Notes under the pieces: generated by a model
What the model saw: the letters and a program-made list of their open reading frames with translations, nothing else
Database searches by the model: none
Told to the model about the DNA's origin: nothing
Shown: positions 1-5,400 of the stretch, one piece after another
Layout: each line of letters starts with the position of its first letter
Position numbering within the stretch: position 1 is the stretch's first letter
Assembly (NCBI GenBank): GCA_027066725.1
Contig: JAMONC010000032.1
Location: 1-7,946, forward strand
Direction: 5' to 3'
From: Desulfobacterales bacterium
GTDB taxonomy: Bacteria; Desulfobacterota; Dissulfuribacteria; Dissulfuribacterales; JAMONC01
Length of the DNA: 7,946 nucleotides
Made by a program: the position numbers and the translations under genes

Positions 1-39
1 TTGCCGTTGACAATAGTAGAAGAGGTTATTAAGTTTTAG
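1..39 (+). CDS. Possible C-terminal end of a gene entering from the left
   Basis: Frame 1 is open from the window edge to TAG at 37-39, reading LPLTIVEEVIKF. Twelve codons are too few to identify a family. Frame 3 is also open, to TAA at 30-32, so even the reading frame is uncertain. The call rests on the tight + strand spacing to the small protein gene that follows. Confidence 0.2.
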   Translation: MPLTIVEEVIKF

Positions 40-82
40 ATGCATTTTAAGATAAAAAAGATTCTAAATTGGAGGTTATAAA

Positions 83-199
83 ATGAGATGTTTAAAAAAA
101 CCTTATAGACCAACTCAGCCTGCAATTTGTAATCATTGTAAAAGAAAGTGTGAGAGAGCAGGTGGAAGAAAAAAGAATTCTAAAAAGGAGGCTGCCTAA
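83..199 (+). CDS. Small Cys-rich basic protein of unknown function (38 aa)
   Basis: I do not recognise this protein. An ATG at 83 is preceded by a strong Shine-Dalgarno sequence, GGAGG at 71-75, with seven bases between. The frame runs 38 codons to TAA at 197-199. The product is strongly basic, with a Lys/Arg-rich second half and an Ala-Ala end. It has four cysteines, at residues 3, 16, 19 and 23; the last three form a CxxCxxxC cluster (CNHCKRKC) that could bind zinc or an iron-sulfur cluster. There is no membrane segment or signal peptide. It lies 43 bases after a possible upstream gene end and converges with the zinc-ribbon gene 21 bases away, with no visible terminator between them. Reality of the gene rests on the ribosome binding site and the non-random Cys pattern. 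Confidence 0.6.
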   Translation: MRCLKKPYRPTQPAICNHCKRKCERAGGRKKNSKKEAA

Positions 200-220
200 G
201 TATTTGTGGGATTAAAAAAT

Positions 221-457
221 TTATAGATAGTCTGTGTGAGAGTTATCGTCTCTCCAGCGTTTCCATTCTTTATAGTATCCCCATAAAAGTACTAGAGCAG
301 CCCCTGCTCCCATTGCCATAAACGCTAAAAATATATTATTTATAGGACGTGGTTTAGGCTCTGGGGGAAGAGGTTCTAATTCTTTATGACAATATTTACA
401 GATAATTGCGTCTCTTTTTATTTTTTCTTTACAATAGGGACAAATACGTGTTGCCAT
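221..457 (-). CDS. Zinc-ribbon protein with one membrane segment (78 aa)
   Basis: The N-terminal third is a double-CxxC zinc ribbon: CPYC at residues 6-9 and CKYC at 20-23, ten residues between the pairs, which is the usual small zinc-ribbon layout. A proline-rich linker (about 29-38) follows, then a hydrophobic stretch at about 41-61 that should cross the membrane, then a charged tail rich in Trp, Lys, Arg and Asp. This predicts a membrane-anchored protein with the ribbon and tail on opposite sides. The ATG at 457 has a good ribosome binding site (AAGGAG) five or six bases upstream. The gene is on the same strand as the YkgJ-like gene and 60 bases downstream of it, so it may be read from the same operon or from its own weak promoter. 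The function is unknown; such ribbons are often protein- or nucleic-acid-binding. Confidence 0.8.
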   Translation of the reverse strand: MATRICPYCKEKIKRDAIICKYCHKELEPLPPEPKPRPINNIFLAFMAMGAGAALVLLWGYYKEWKRWRDDNSHTDYL

Positions 458-485
458 AATAACTCCTTAAAATATTTTTAAAACA

Positions 486-506
486 TCTTATAAGAGATTG
501 CAATCT
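486..506. repeat. Two abutting short palindromes upstream of the zinc-ribbon gene
   Basis: TCTTATAAGA at 486-495 and AGATTGCAATCT at 495-506 are each perfect palindromes and share a base. They lie between the stop of the YkgJ-like gene and the start of the zinc-ribbon gene, 29-49 bases before its ATG, where an operator could sit. There is no T-tract typical of a terminator directly after them on the − strand. Chance palindromes are common in AT-rich DNA, so a role is only a possibility. Confidence 0.25.
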
Positions 507-517
507 TAGTTTTTATT

Positions 518-1264
518 TTAACAAAAGATTACTGACAATAGTTCAGAAAATATTGTTAAAAGTTTTTCTTCTTCTATTATATAAAAAAGATAATCAAGAT
601 TTGTTTTAAGCCCAGATAAATTGGCTGGCATTATTTCATCTGAATCTGGGATATAAAAATTAACCTCATCTAATCCGAGGGATATTAGATTTTTTATTGC
701 TTTATATTGATTTGTAAGACATTGTTTTATGTTAGCGCCTGATAAAAGCAATACTAAAATTAAATAATTATTATACAAGGCAGGTACCTTAAAAGATTCT
801 TCTTCATGTAGAATATTTGATAGTATTTTTCTGCCATCTTTTTCCAAAAAAAGTTTGTTCATTAAAAAAGAGTCAAGCTTTGCTAGTTTTTTTGTGAATT
901 CTGGTTCTTGCCATTTGGGTACGGTACAGACTGCTTCTCCAAAAGGACAAAATGGGTGAATTTCACCAGTATGTGTTCTAGGAAACATTTTACATGTTAA
1001 AGGCCTATGCTTATATATTTTACATAACTTATCTTTAGTATATGCTGGACACTTTGAAACTTCTATAGGAAGTGTCCATTCAACAATAAATGGACGTCTA
1101 AATCTTATATTTTTATTAAGTAAAAGATTAGGATCAGGGAAAGAACCAATTAATAAATATTCGAAGATGATTGGATCTTTTTCTCCAAGATATGGGAGTC
1201 GTTTAACAGCTTGGCAGCAAGGATTAGGACAGTTTACACATAGATTTTTTTCTTGGTTTTTCAA
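518..1264 (-). CDS. YkgJ-type cysteine-cluster protein
   Basis: The protein (248 aa) begins with CxxCxxxCC (residues 9, 12, 16, 17). Further cysteines follow at 72, 81 and 91 in the context CP.Y....LC.IY..RP..C..FP, then at 106 and 113. This is the signature of the YkgJ / zinc- or iron-chelating cysteine-cluster family, soluble proteins thought to bind a metal or Fe-S cluster whose biochemical role is not settled. The C-terminal half (about 125-248) is less conserved, mostly helical in character, with a hydrophobic patch near 165-176. The start is TTG at 1264-1262; no ATG gives the N-terminal Cys cluster, and AAAGGA lies about ten bases upstream. The gap to the upstream radical SAM gene is 19 bases, which supports one operon. 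Family assignment is firm; substrate and partner are unknown. Confidence 0.85.
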   Translation of the reverse strand: MKNQEKNLCVNCPNPCCQAVKRLPYLGEKDPIIFEYLLIGSFPDPNLLLNKNIRFRRPFIVEWTLPIEVSKCPAYTKDKLCKIYKHRPLTCKMFPRTHTGEIHPFCPFGEAVCTVPKWQEPEFTKKLAKLDSFLMNKLFLEKDGRKILSNILHEEESFKVPALYNNYLILVLLLSGANIKQCLTNQYKAIKNLISLGLDEVNFYIPDSDEIMPANLSGLKTNLDYLFYIIEEEKLLTIFSELLSVIFC

Positions 1265-1283
1265 TTGATTTTGTTTCCTTTAA

Positions 1284-2195
1284 TTATTCAAGTATCATTG
1301 CCAAAAGGGCAAGATGAGTCTTATCTAAACGTTTTAGTCCAACTTCATTTGCTATCTCTAATGCCTTTTTTAATTCATCTTTTTTTAACTTTCTATCCAA
1401 GGGGGGATGTTCATAAGCCTTCCAGCAAGGATGATAGTGGCCCATAAGATTTACATAGGTATTTTCTGATATCTCATCACGTATAAACTTTAGTATCTTA
1501 TATGTATCCTCTAGATTACCTGGTAATATAAGATGCCTTATCATAAGTCCTTTTTGGGCAATACCTTTTGTTATAATTAAATCTCCTACTTGACGATACA
1601 TCTCTTTTATAGCCTTTTTAGCTATATCTGCATAATCTTTTGCACCTACTATCCTTTTACTTAGTTCTTTGTCCCAAATTTTAAAATCTGGCATATAGAT
1701 ATCTATAATGCCTTCTAGCTTTTTAAGACATTCAAGATCATCATATCCGCTTGAGTTATAAACTATAGGGATATTAAGTCCTTTTTCTATTGCAATCTCA
1801 AGTGCTAATAATATAGGGAGTATTTGATGAGTTGGGGTTACAAGGTTTATATTATGGCAGCCTCTTTTTTGAAGGTCTAACATTGCGTAAGCTAATTGTT
1901 CAATAGTAATGTAGTTTCCTTCTAAAAGTTGGCTTATTTCAAAATTTTGGCAAAATACACATCTTAGATTGCATCCAGAAAAAAAGATTGTACCAGATCC
2001 CCCTGTACCTACCAAACAGGATTCTTCACCAAAATGAGGACCATAACCAGAAATAAAAGGATTATTTTGTACCTTACAAAAGCCTAATTTCTCCTGTCTA
2101 TCTACCTTACACTTTCTTGGACAAAGAAGACATGGACTAGATTTTTCTTTAAGCCAAGGTATTACTTCTTTAATAATTTTTAATTTTTCTTTCAT
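1284..2195 (-). CDS. PflX-like radical SAM protein
   Basis: The 303-residue protein carries the radical SAM cluster motif GCNLRCVFCQN, with Cys at 75, 79 and 82 (CX3CX2C), which would hold a [4Fe-4S] cluster for cleaving S-adenosylmethionine. Before it lies a second Cys set, CLLCPRKC (22, 25, 29) plus C40, in a CxLCPRxC...GxC context that marks the PflX group (COG1313), related to pyruvate formate-lyase activating enzymes. GTGGSGTIFFSG at about 63-74 and YNSSGY, MPDFK and LMGHYHP further on are also family-like. The true substrate of PflX proteins is not known, so activation of a glycyl radical enzyme is only a possibility; none is encoded here. The ATG at 2195 has no strong ribosome binding site, but the Mth938 gene ends six bases upstream, so translation is probably coupled to it. 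Confidence 0.88.
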   Translation of the reverse strand: MKEKLKIIKEVIPWLKEKSSPCLLCPRKCKVDRQEKLGFCKVQNNPFISGYGPHFGEESCLVGTGGSGTIFFSGCNLRCVFCQNFEISQLLEGNYITIEQLAYAMLDLQKRGCHNINLVTPTHQILPILLALEIAIEKGLNIPIVYNSSGYDDLECLKKLEGIIDIYMPDFKIWDKELSKRIVGAKDYADIAKKAIKEMYRQVGDLIITKGIAQKGLMIRHLILPGNLEDTYKILKFIRDEISENTYVNLMGHYHPCWKAYEHPPLDRKLKKDELKKALEIANEVGLKRLDKTHLALLAMILE

Positions 2196-2201
2196 AGCTA
2201 A

Positions 2202-2552
2202 CTAACATGTTAGGTGAAATGCACCTGCAATATTTTCAAGCCCTTGTAATTTTATAAGTTCATTAAATCTTTCCATTGCAAGTGCAGTTGAGATAGCTTC
2301 AAGTCTTATTCCAAGCTTTCCTAATTCAGTTGCAAGGTTTGGGGCAAGCCTCATTAAATCATTTGCTCCTGTTCCTACAACAAGGGTATGAGGTTTTGCA
2401 TCTATTATATCTTGAAGGTCTTCTATTTGAAGTAGGTGTCCTTGTTTACGCCACCAATTGGGTATTATTTCCCCCTTGATTATTTTTAGATCACTTGTAT
2501 ATTTTTTGCCATCAATTATCATTTGCCCAAAACGGTAAAATTCAATTTTCAT
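2202..2552 (-). CDS. Mth938-domain (DUF498) protein
   Basis: This 116-residue protein fills one Mth938 / DUF498 domain. Family marks are the N-terminal FYRFGQMIIDGKKY strand pair, NWWR at 32-35, the VVGTGA turn at 58-63, a Thr-Ala pair at 89-90, FNEL at 96-99 and the closing AFHLTC. The eukaryotic relative NDUFAF3 helps assemble respiratory complex I; bacterial members have no settled role. The start is the ATG at 2552, preceded by AGGAG about nine bases upstream. A longer frame runs back to 2726 but crosses the tRNA-Pro gene in antisense, so it is not real. The gene heads the − strand operon and has its own promoter (2583-2610). Confidence 0.88.
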   Translation of the reverse strand: MKIEFYRFGQMIIDGKKYTSDLKIIKGEIIPNWWRKQGHLLQIEDLQDIIDAKPHTLVVGTGANDLMRLAPNLATELGKLGIRLEAISTALAMERFNELIKLQGLENIAGAFHLTC

Positions 2553-2582
2553 AGTTTTTCTCTCCTTTTTTCTTTTATATCC

Positions 2583-2610
2583 ATAATACTTATTGTTCTT
2601 TGGTTGACAA
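2583..2610 (-). promoter_or_regulatory. Predicted sigma-70-type promoter of the Mth938 operon
   Basis: On the − strand, TTGTCA (2610-2605) and TATTAT (2588-2583) each match five of six consensus bases and are separated by 16 bases. The expected RNA start is about 20 bases before the ribosome binding site of the Mth938 gene. The -35 box overlaps that of the opposite promoter by five bases. Confidence 0.6.
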
Positions 2611-2632
2611 GCCATAATAAGATAGATATACA
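2604..2632 (+). promoter_or_regulatory. Predicted sigma-70-type promoter of tRNA-Pro and purH-aroD
   Basis: A perfect TTGACA at 2604-2609 is followed after 17 bases by TATACA at 2627-2632 (four of six consensus bases). Transcription would begin about seven to nine bases after the -10 box, leaving a leader of about ten bases before the tRNA 5' end at 2649, a usual arrangement for tRNA genes. Confidence 0.65.
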
Positions 2633-2648
2633 TCATTTGTGAATCGGT

Positions 2649-2725
2649 CGGGACGTGGCTCAGTCTGGTAGAGCACAGCGTTCGGGACGCTGGGGTCGGA
2701 GGTTCAAATCCTCTCGTCCCGACCA
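2649..2725 (+). tRNA. tRNA-Pro (anticodon CGG)
   Basis: The full cloverleaf can be drawn by eye. The acceptor stem CGGGACG (2649-2655) pairs perfectly with CGTCCCG, and discriminator A and an encoded CCA end at 2725. The D stem is GCTC/GAGC (2658-2661 with 2671-2674). The anticodon stem is CAGCG/CGCTG with loop TTCGGGA (2681-2687), so the anticodon at 2683-2685 is CGG and reads the proline codon CCG. The T arm is GGAGG-TTCAAAT-CCTCT with one G-U pair. Length is 77 bases. The purH start lies only 32 bases downstream with no hairpin terminator between, so the tRNA is probably cut from a longer transcript. Confidence 0.97.
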
Positions 2726-2757
2726 TTAAGTCTTATTTTCGTTTTGTGGGGGATAAA

Positions 2758-3378
2758 ATGCCAAAGATACAAAGAGCAATTATAAGTGTTACAGACAAAA
2801 GTGGTATAAAAGAGTTTGCTAAGGCACTTGGTGAAATGGGTGTAGAGATTATATCTACAGGTGGAACTGCCAGAGTTATAAGGGAAGCAGGAGTAGAGGT
2901 AAAAGATGTTTCTGAGATAACAGGATTCCCTGAGATGATGGATGGAAGAGTTAAGACTCTTCATCCTAAGGTTCATGGTGGAATCCTTGCCATAAGGGAT
3001 AATGAAACTCATGTTGCTCAGATGAAAGAACATGATATTCCAAGTATTGACCTTGTTGTTGTAAATCTTTATGCATTTGAAAAGACTGTTGCTAAAGATG
3101 GTGTAACACTTGCTGAAGCAATTGAGAATATTGATATTGGGGGACCTACTCTTCTTAGATCATCCGCTAAAAATTTTAGATATGTAACTGTAGTTGTAGA
3201 TCCTAAAGACTATGATCTTATCCTAAAAGAGATGAAAGAAAACAATGGTGAGACAACTCTAGAAACAAGATTCTATCTTGCCAAAAAGGTCTTTGCTACA
3301 ACAAGTAATTATGATAAAGCAATTACTGAATATCTAAACAAGATAGATCCTGCTTCAGATCCTTATTTTAAAGGGTAG
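2758..3378 (+). CDS. purH: IMP cyclohydrolase (PurH N-terminal domain only)
   Basis: This 206-residue protein is the IMP cyclohydrolase domain of PurH, which closes FAICAR to IMP in the last step of purine synthesis. It matches the N-terminal domain of the usual bifunctional enzyme: SVTDKSG (10-16), STGGTA (33-38), TGFPEMMDGRVKTLHPKVHG (55-74), NLYAF (103-107), NIDIGGPTLLRSSAKN (124-139). The residues equivalent to catalytic Lys66, Tyr104, Asp125 and Lys137 of the human enzyme are present here as K66, Y105, D126 and K138. The AICAR transformylase domain (roughly 300 more residues) is absent: the frame ends cleanly after DPYFKG and aroD follows. That step must be encoded elsewhere. ATG 2758 is preferred over an in-frame GTG at 2746, since it fits the family N-terminus and has GGGGGA just upstream. 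Confidence 0.93.
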   Translation: MPKIQRAIISVTDKSGIKEFAKALGEMGVEIISTGGTARVIREAGVEVKDVSEITGFPEMMDGRVKTLHPKVHGGILAIRDNETHVAQMKEHDIPSIDLVVVNLYAFEKTVAKDGVTLAEAIENIDIGGPTLLRSSAKNFRYVTVVVDPKDYDLILKEMKENNGETTLETRFYLAKKVFATTSNYDKAITEYLNKIDPASDPYFKG

Positions 3379-3380
3379 AT

Positions 3381-4067
3381 GTGATTTGTGTAAGTCTTGC
3401 AGAGAAAGATATTGATAGTTTTTTAGAGGCCATTTCACGTTATAAGGATAGGGCGGATCTCATTGAGATTCGCCTTGATGCCTTACTTACTCCTAATTTT
3501 TCTTCTTTAGAGTCTCTACTTAAAAGAAGTCTAGGTGTTAAAACTATTGTAACAAATAGAGCTAGTTGGGAGGGTGGTAATTTTAAAGGTTCTGAAGAGG
3601 AACGTATAGAGCTTTTATGTGCTTCTATGAAATTAGGAGCAACCTTTGTTGATGTTGAAATAAATACAGCTTCTTTTTTAAGAGATAAACTCCTAAAAAC
3701 TTCCCAAAAATTTAAAACCAAATTAATACTTTCCTTCCATGACTTTTCTCTAACTCCTTCCTTAGGGAAATTAAGACAAATTCTTTTGTGGCAAAAACGA
3801 GCCGGAGCACACATAGGAAAGATTGTTACTATGGCAAAAAATAAAGAGGATTGTGCTTATATAATGTCTCTTTATAGTCTTGCCCATCAATTAGATTTTA
3901 ATTTACTTGCGTTTTGTATGGGTGAAATAGGTATGCCTACAAGGATTGCATCACTAGCTATTGGTGCTCCATGGATATATGTGAGTTCTGGACGTGGTAA
4001 AGAAACGGCATCTGGACAGCTACCTTTTGATAAAGCCACTAATATAATAAATTTTTTTAAAAAATAG
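3381..4067 (+). CDS. aroD: Type I 3-dehydroquinate dehydratase
   Basis: The enzyme dehydrates 3-dehydroquinate to 3-dehydroshikimate in the shikimate route to aromatic amino acids. At 228 residues it has class I (Schiff-base) length and motifs: EIRLD (29-33), R60 and E64, DVE (91-93), catalytic His120 in SFHDF, Schiff-base Lys147 in GKIVTMAK, R188, and a closing TASGQ with Gln213. Spacing matches the Salmonella enzyme residue for residue up to the Schiff-base lysine (E46, R48, D50, R82, E86, D114, E116, H143, K170). One deviation is Thr209 where Salmonella has the substrate-contacting Ser232. The start is GTG at 3381, two bases after the purH stop, with AAAGGG in the end of purH as ribosome binding site; translation is probably coupled. 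No other shikimate gene is in the window. Confidence 0.92.
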   Translation: MICVSLAEKDIDSFLEAISRYKDRADLIEIRLDALLTPNFSSLESLLKRSLGVKTIVTNRASWEGGNFKGSEEERIELLCASMKLGATFVDVEINTASFLRDKLLKTSQKFKTKLILSFHDFSLTPSLGKLRQILLWQKRAGAHIGKIVTMAKNKEDCAYIMSLYSLAHQLDFNLLAFCMGEIGMPTRIASLAIGAPWIYVSSGRGKETASGQLPFDKATNIINFFKK

Positions 4068-4077
4068 TCTGTTTGTT

Positions 4078-4100
4078 TTTTTGAAAAAATCTTTCAAAAA
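4078..4100. repeat. AT-rich inverted repeat after aroD
   Basis: TTTTTGAAA (4078-4086) and TTTCAAAAA (4092-4100) are perfect inverted copies around a five-base loop, eleven bases after the aroD stop. It could form a nine-pair hairpin at the end of the tRNA-purH-aroD transcript. The stem has only one G-C pair and no T-run follows it on the + strand, so it is at best a weak terminator. Confidence 0.3.
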
Positions 4101-4170
4101 GGTTATATTAATAACTTGAAATGATTAGATTTTTGACAAGAAATTAATCGAAAATTAGGTATTTTCATAA

Positions 4171-4198
4171 TTAGTTATTTTCTTTTTTGCCTTATAAT
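4171..4198 (+). promoter_or_regulatory. Weak candidate promoter for ihfA in a 216-base spacer
   Basis: The 4068-4283 spacer has no gene. It holds a perfect -10 box TATAAT at 4193-4198, but the best -35 at about 16 bases upstream (TTAGTT, 4171-4176) is poor. A perfect TTGACA at 4133-4138 also lies in the spacer but lacks a good -10 at the right distance. Either could start an ihfA transcript with a long leader. The remaining spacer is AT-rich with no other structure seen beyond the inverted repeat near its left end and a short GTTAT/ATAAC repeat at 4102-4115. Confidence 0.3.
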
Positions 4199-4283
4199 TA
4201 CTATTGCATTTTTTAGGGTTTTATATCAAAATTATCTATAGGTCTTATTACCAAAATTCAGTTGAGAGGTTTTTAGTAGTTTT

Positions 4284-4568
4284 ATGACTTTAACAAAAGC
4301 AGATCTAGTTCGTAGGGTTCATAAGGTTGATTTTATTAACAAGACACAGGCATCAAAGGCTGTTGATCTTTTACTAGAAATCATTAAAGAACAATTAGCA
4401 GAAGGTGAATCTGTAATGATTAGTGGCTTTGGTAAGTTTGTGGTCAAGGATAAAAATCCACGAAAAGGGAGAAATCCTCGTACAGGTGAAACAATTATCT
4501 TAGAAGCTAGGAGAGTTGTGACTTTTAGGCCTTCAGGTGTTCTTAGAAAGAGAATTAATCAAAAATAG
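4284..4568 (+). CDS. ihfA: HU/IHF-family DNA-binding protein, IHF-alpha-like
   Basis: The 94-residue product is a histone-like protein that would bind and sharply bend DNA as a dimer. The N-terminus TLTKADLV, the central ISGFGKF (46-52), the beta-arm GRNPRTGE (62-69) with the intercalating Pro65, and EARRVVTFRPSGVLRKR near the end all agree with this family. DKN.R.GRNP.TGE and ARRVVTFRP match IHF-alpha more closely than HU, so IhfA is the better name, although HU cannot be excluded without a tree. The partner (IHF-beta) is not in the window. The ATG at 4284 is the only start fitting the family; GAGAGG at 4264-4269 is rather far upstream (14 bases). It converges on fliW with 30 bases between and no evident terminator. 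IHF often takes part in sigma-54 and flagellar promoter control, but no link is shown here. Confidence 0.93.
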   Translation: MTLTKADLVRRVHKVDFINKTQASKAVDLLLEIIKEQLAEGESVMISGFGKFVVKDKNPRKGRNPRTGETIILEARRVVTFRPSGVLRKRINQK

Positions 4569-4598
4569 ATTTTAGTTAAGTATTAGTAAATTTATTCT

Positions 4599-5090
4599 TT
4601 AAGAGCATTGAGCCGCCTGTTTTTTTAAATCATGTTCTTTAATTTGTTGAATGGGAGGTAGTGTCCCTATAGGATAGTCTACTTGATATTTATTAGGATC
4701 TAAAACGATCTGTCTTGCTAGTTTGGTTTTTGCATTTACAACTATAGGACCTAAAAGATTTACAGTAATAAGCTCTTCTTTATTAGTACGGTTGGGTATA
4801 GTAACAAGTGTTATAACATTTACTTCTGAGGGATCTTTAATATCTAATTCTTTTTCTATACGATCAGGGATTTCAAATTCATAGTCAGGTTTTACTAAAA
4901 AGGGATCAATACACACAAAAGCAAGCTCTGGTCTTTCAATACTTTGAAGCCAAAAAAATATTTTACTATTTTTATGTGGAAACAAGATATATTTCCTTTC
5001 ATTTGGAAAGCCCAATATACCTTGCGTAAAACTTATAATCTTATCTTCTTCTATCTCTATAGTACCAAATCTTGTAGTTTTTACTTCCAT
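4599..5090 (-). CDS. fliW: Flagellar assembly factor FliW (CsrA antagonist)
   Basis: FliW is a small cytoplasmic protein that binds either flagellin or CsrA. In Bacillus subtilis and Campylobacter, free FliW sequesters CsrA and relieves repression of flagellin translation. The 163-residue protein has the family pattern: TRFGTIEI at the start, ITFxxGILGFP here as ISFTQGILGFP (19-29), FFWLQSIERPELAF (45-58), a central VNVITLVTIP, and TVNLLGPIVVNAKT followed by RQIVL. It runs some 20 residues longer at its C-terminus than the Bacillus protein, with a Lys/Gln-rich end. The ATG at 5090 lies eight bases after the csrA stop, and AAGGAG overlaps the end of csrA, so the two are co-translated. The partner CsrA is the adjacent gene. 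Confidence 0.94.
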   Translation of the reverse strand: MEVKTTRFGTIEIEEDKIISFTQGILGFPNERKYILFPHKNSKIFFWLQSIERPELAFVCIDPFLVKPDYEFEIPDRIEKELDIKDPSEVNVITLVTIPNRTNKEELITVNLLGPIVVNAKTKLARQIVLDPNKYQVDYPIGTLPPIQQIKEHDLKKQAAQCS

Positions 5091-5098
5091 ATTATTAA

Positions 5099-5338
5099 TT
5101 ACTCCTTATTCTTTATAATACCCTCTATTTCTTCTATTGAACTTGGTTCTTGTAAGTAAGATGCAGCTTTTAAGTTTTCTTCAAGAATGCGTCTATATAC
5201 TTCCTCTCTATGTACAGGTAATTCACTAGGTGCATTAATACCTAATCGCACCTGTTTACCTTTTATCTCCACAACTGTAATCTCTATATTGTCTCCAATA
5301 GTTATCTTTTCACCTACCTTCCTGGTTAGTATCAGCAT
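5099..5338 (-). CDS. csrA: Carbon storage / translational regulator CsrA
   Basis: CsrA is a dimeric RNA-binding protein that blocks ribosome binding at GGA-containing leaders. The 79-residue protein has the complete core: MLILTRKVGEKITIGD at the N-terminus with the RNA-contacting Leu4 and Arg6, VRLGINAP (30-37), and VHREEVY (42-48) with the second RNA-contacting residue Arg44. It continues about 18 residues beyond E. coli CsrA (61 aa), giving a charged helical tail ending in IIKNKE, like the longer CsrA proteins that work with FliW. ATG 5338 has a near-perfect ribosome binding site, AAGGAGGG, six bases upstream. That site contains a GGA core, so self-repression is possible but not shown. The gene is 62 bases after flgL and directly before fliW. 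Confidence 0.95.
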   Translation of the reverse strand: MLILTRKVGEKITIGDNIEITVVEIKGKQVRLGINAPSELPVHREEVYRRILEENLKAASYLQEPSSIEEIEGIIKNKE

Positions 5339-5369
5339 TAAGCCCTCCTTGGCTAAGCTTTTTGATCTA

Positions 5370-5397
5370 TTGTCGTCATAATTAATGAAAAACTTAA
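5370..5397 (-). promoter_or_regulatory. Possible sigma-28 (FliA-type) promoter for csrA-fliW
   Basis: On the − strand, TTAAGTTT (5397-5390) matches seven of eight bases of the sigma-28 -35 box TAAAGTTT, and GACGACAA (5377-5370) matches six of eight bases of the -10 box GCCGATAA. The spacer is 12 bases against the usual 11. It begins four bases after the flgL stop and ends about 30 bases before the csrA ATG. The context, late flagellar regulators, fits; the spacing is imperfect. Confidence 0.35.
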
Positions 5398-5400
5398 ATA

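Noticed and set aside
2704..3033. Open frame on the − strand opposite purH
   Set aside because: It lies fully antisense to the tRNA end and purH, has no recognisable domain and no ribosome binding site.
3379..3384. ATGTGA minimal start-stop overlapping the aroD GTG
   Set aside because: A start followed at once by a stop is probably chance, though it sits at the coupling point; nothing else supports a role.
3440..3814. 124-residue − strand frame inside aroD
   Set aside because: It is a shadow of aroD, with low-complexity Ser/Lys content and no family resemblance.
4130..4210. Sigma-54 promoter before ihfA
   Set aside because: TTGCC and TTGCA occur but the GG and GC doublets are not at the required spacing.
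4569..4598. Terminator between ihfA and fliW
   Set aside because: The 30-base convergent gap has no stem-loop with a T-tract on either strand.
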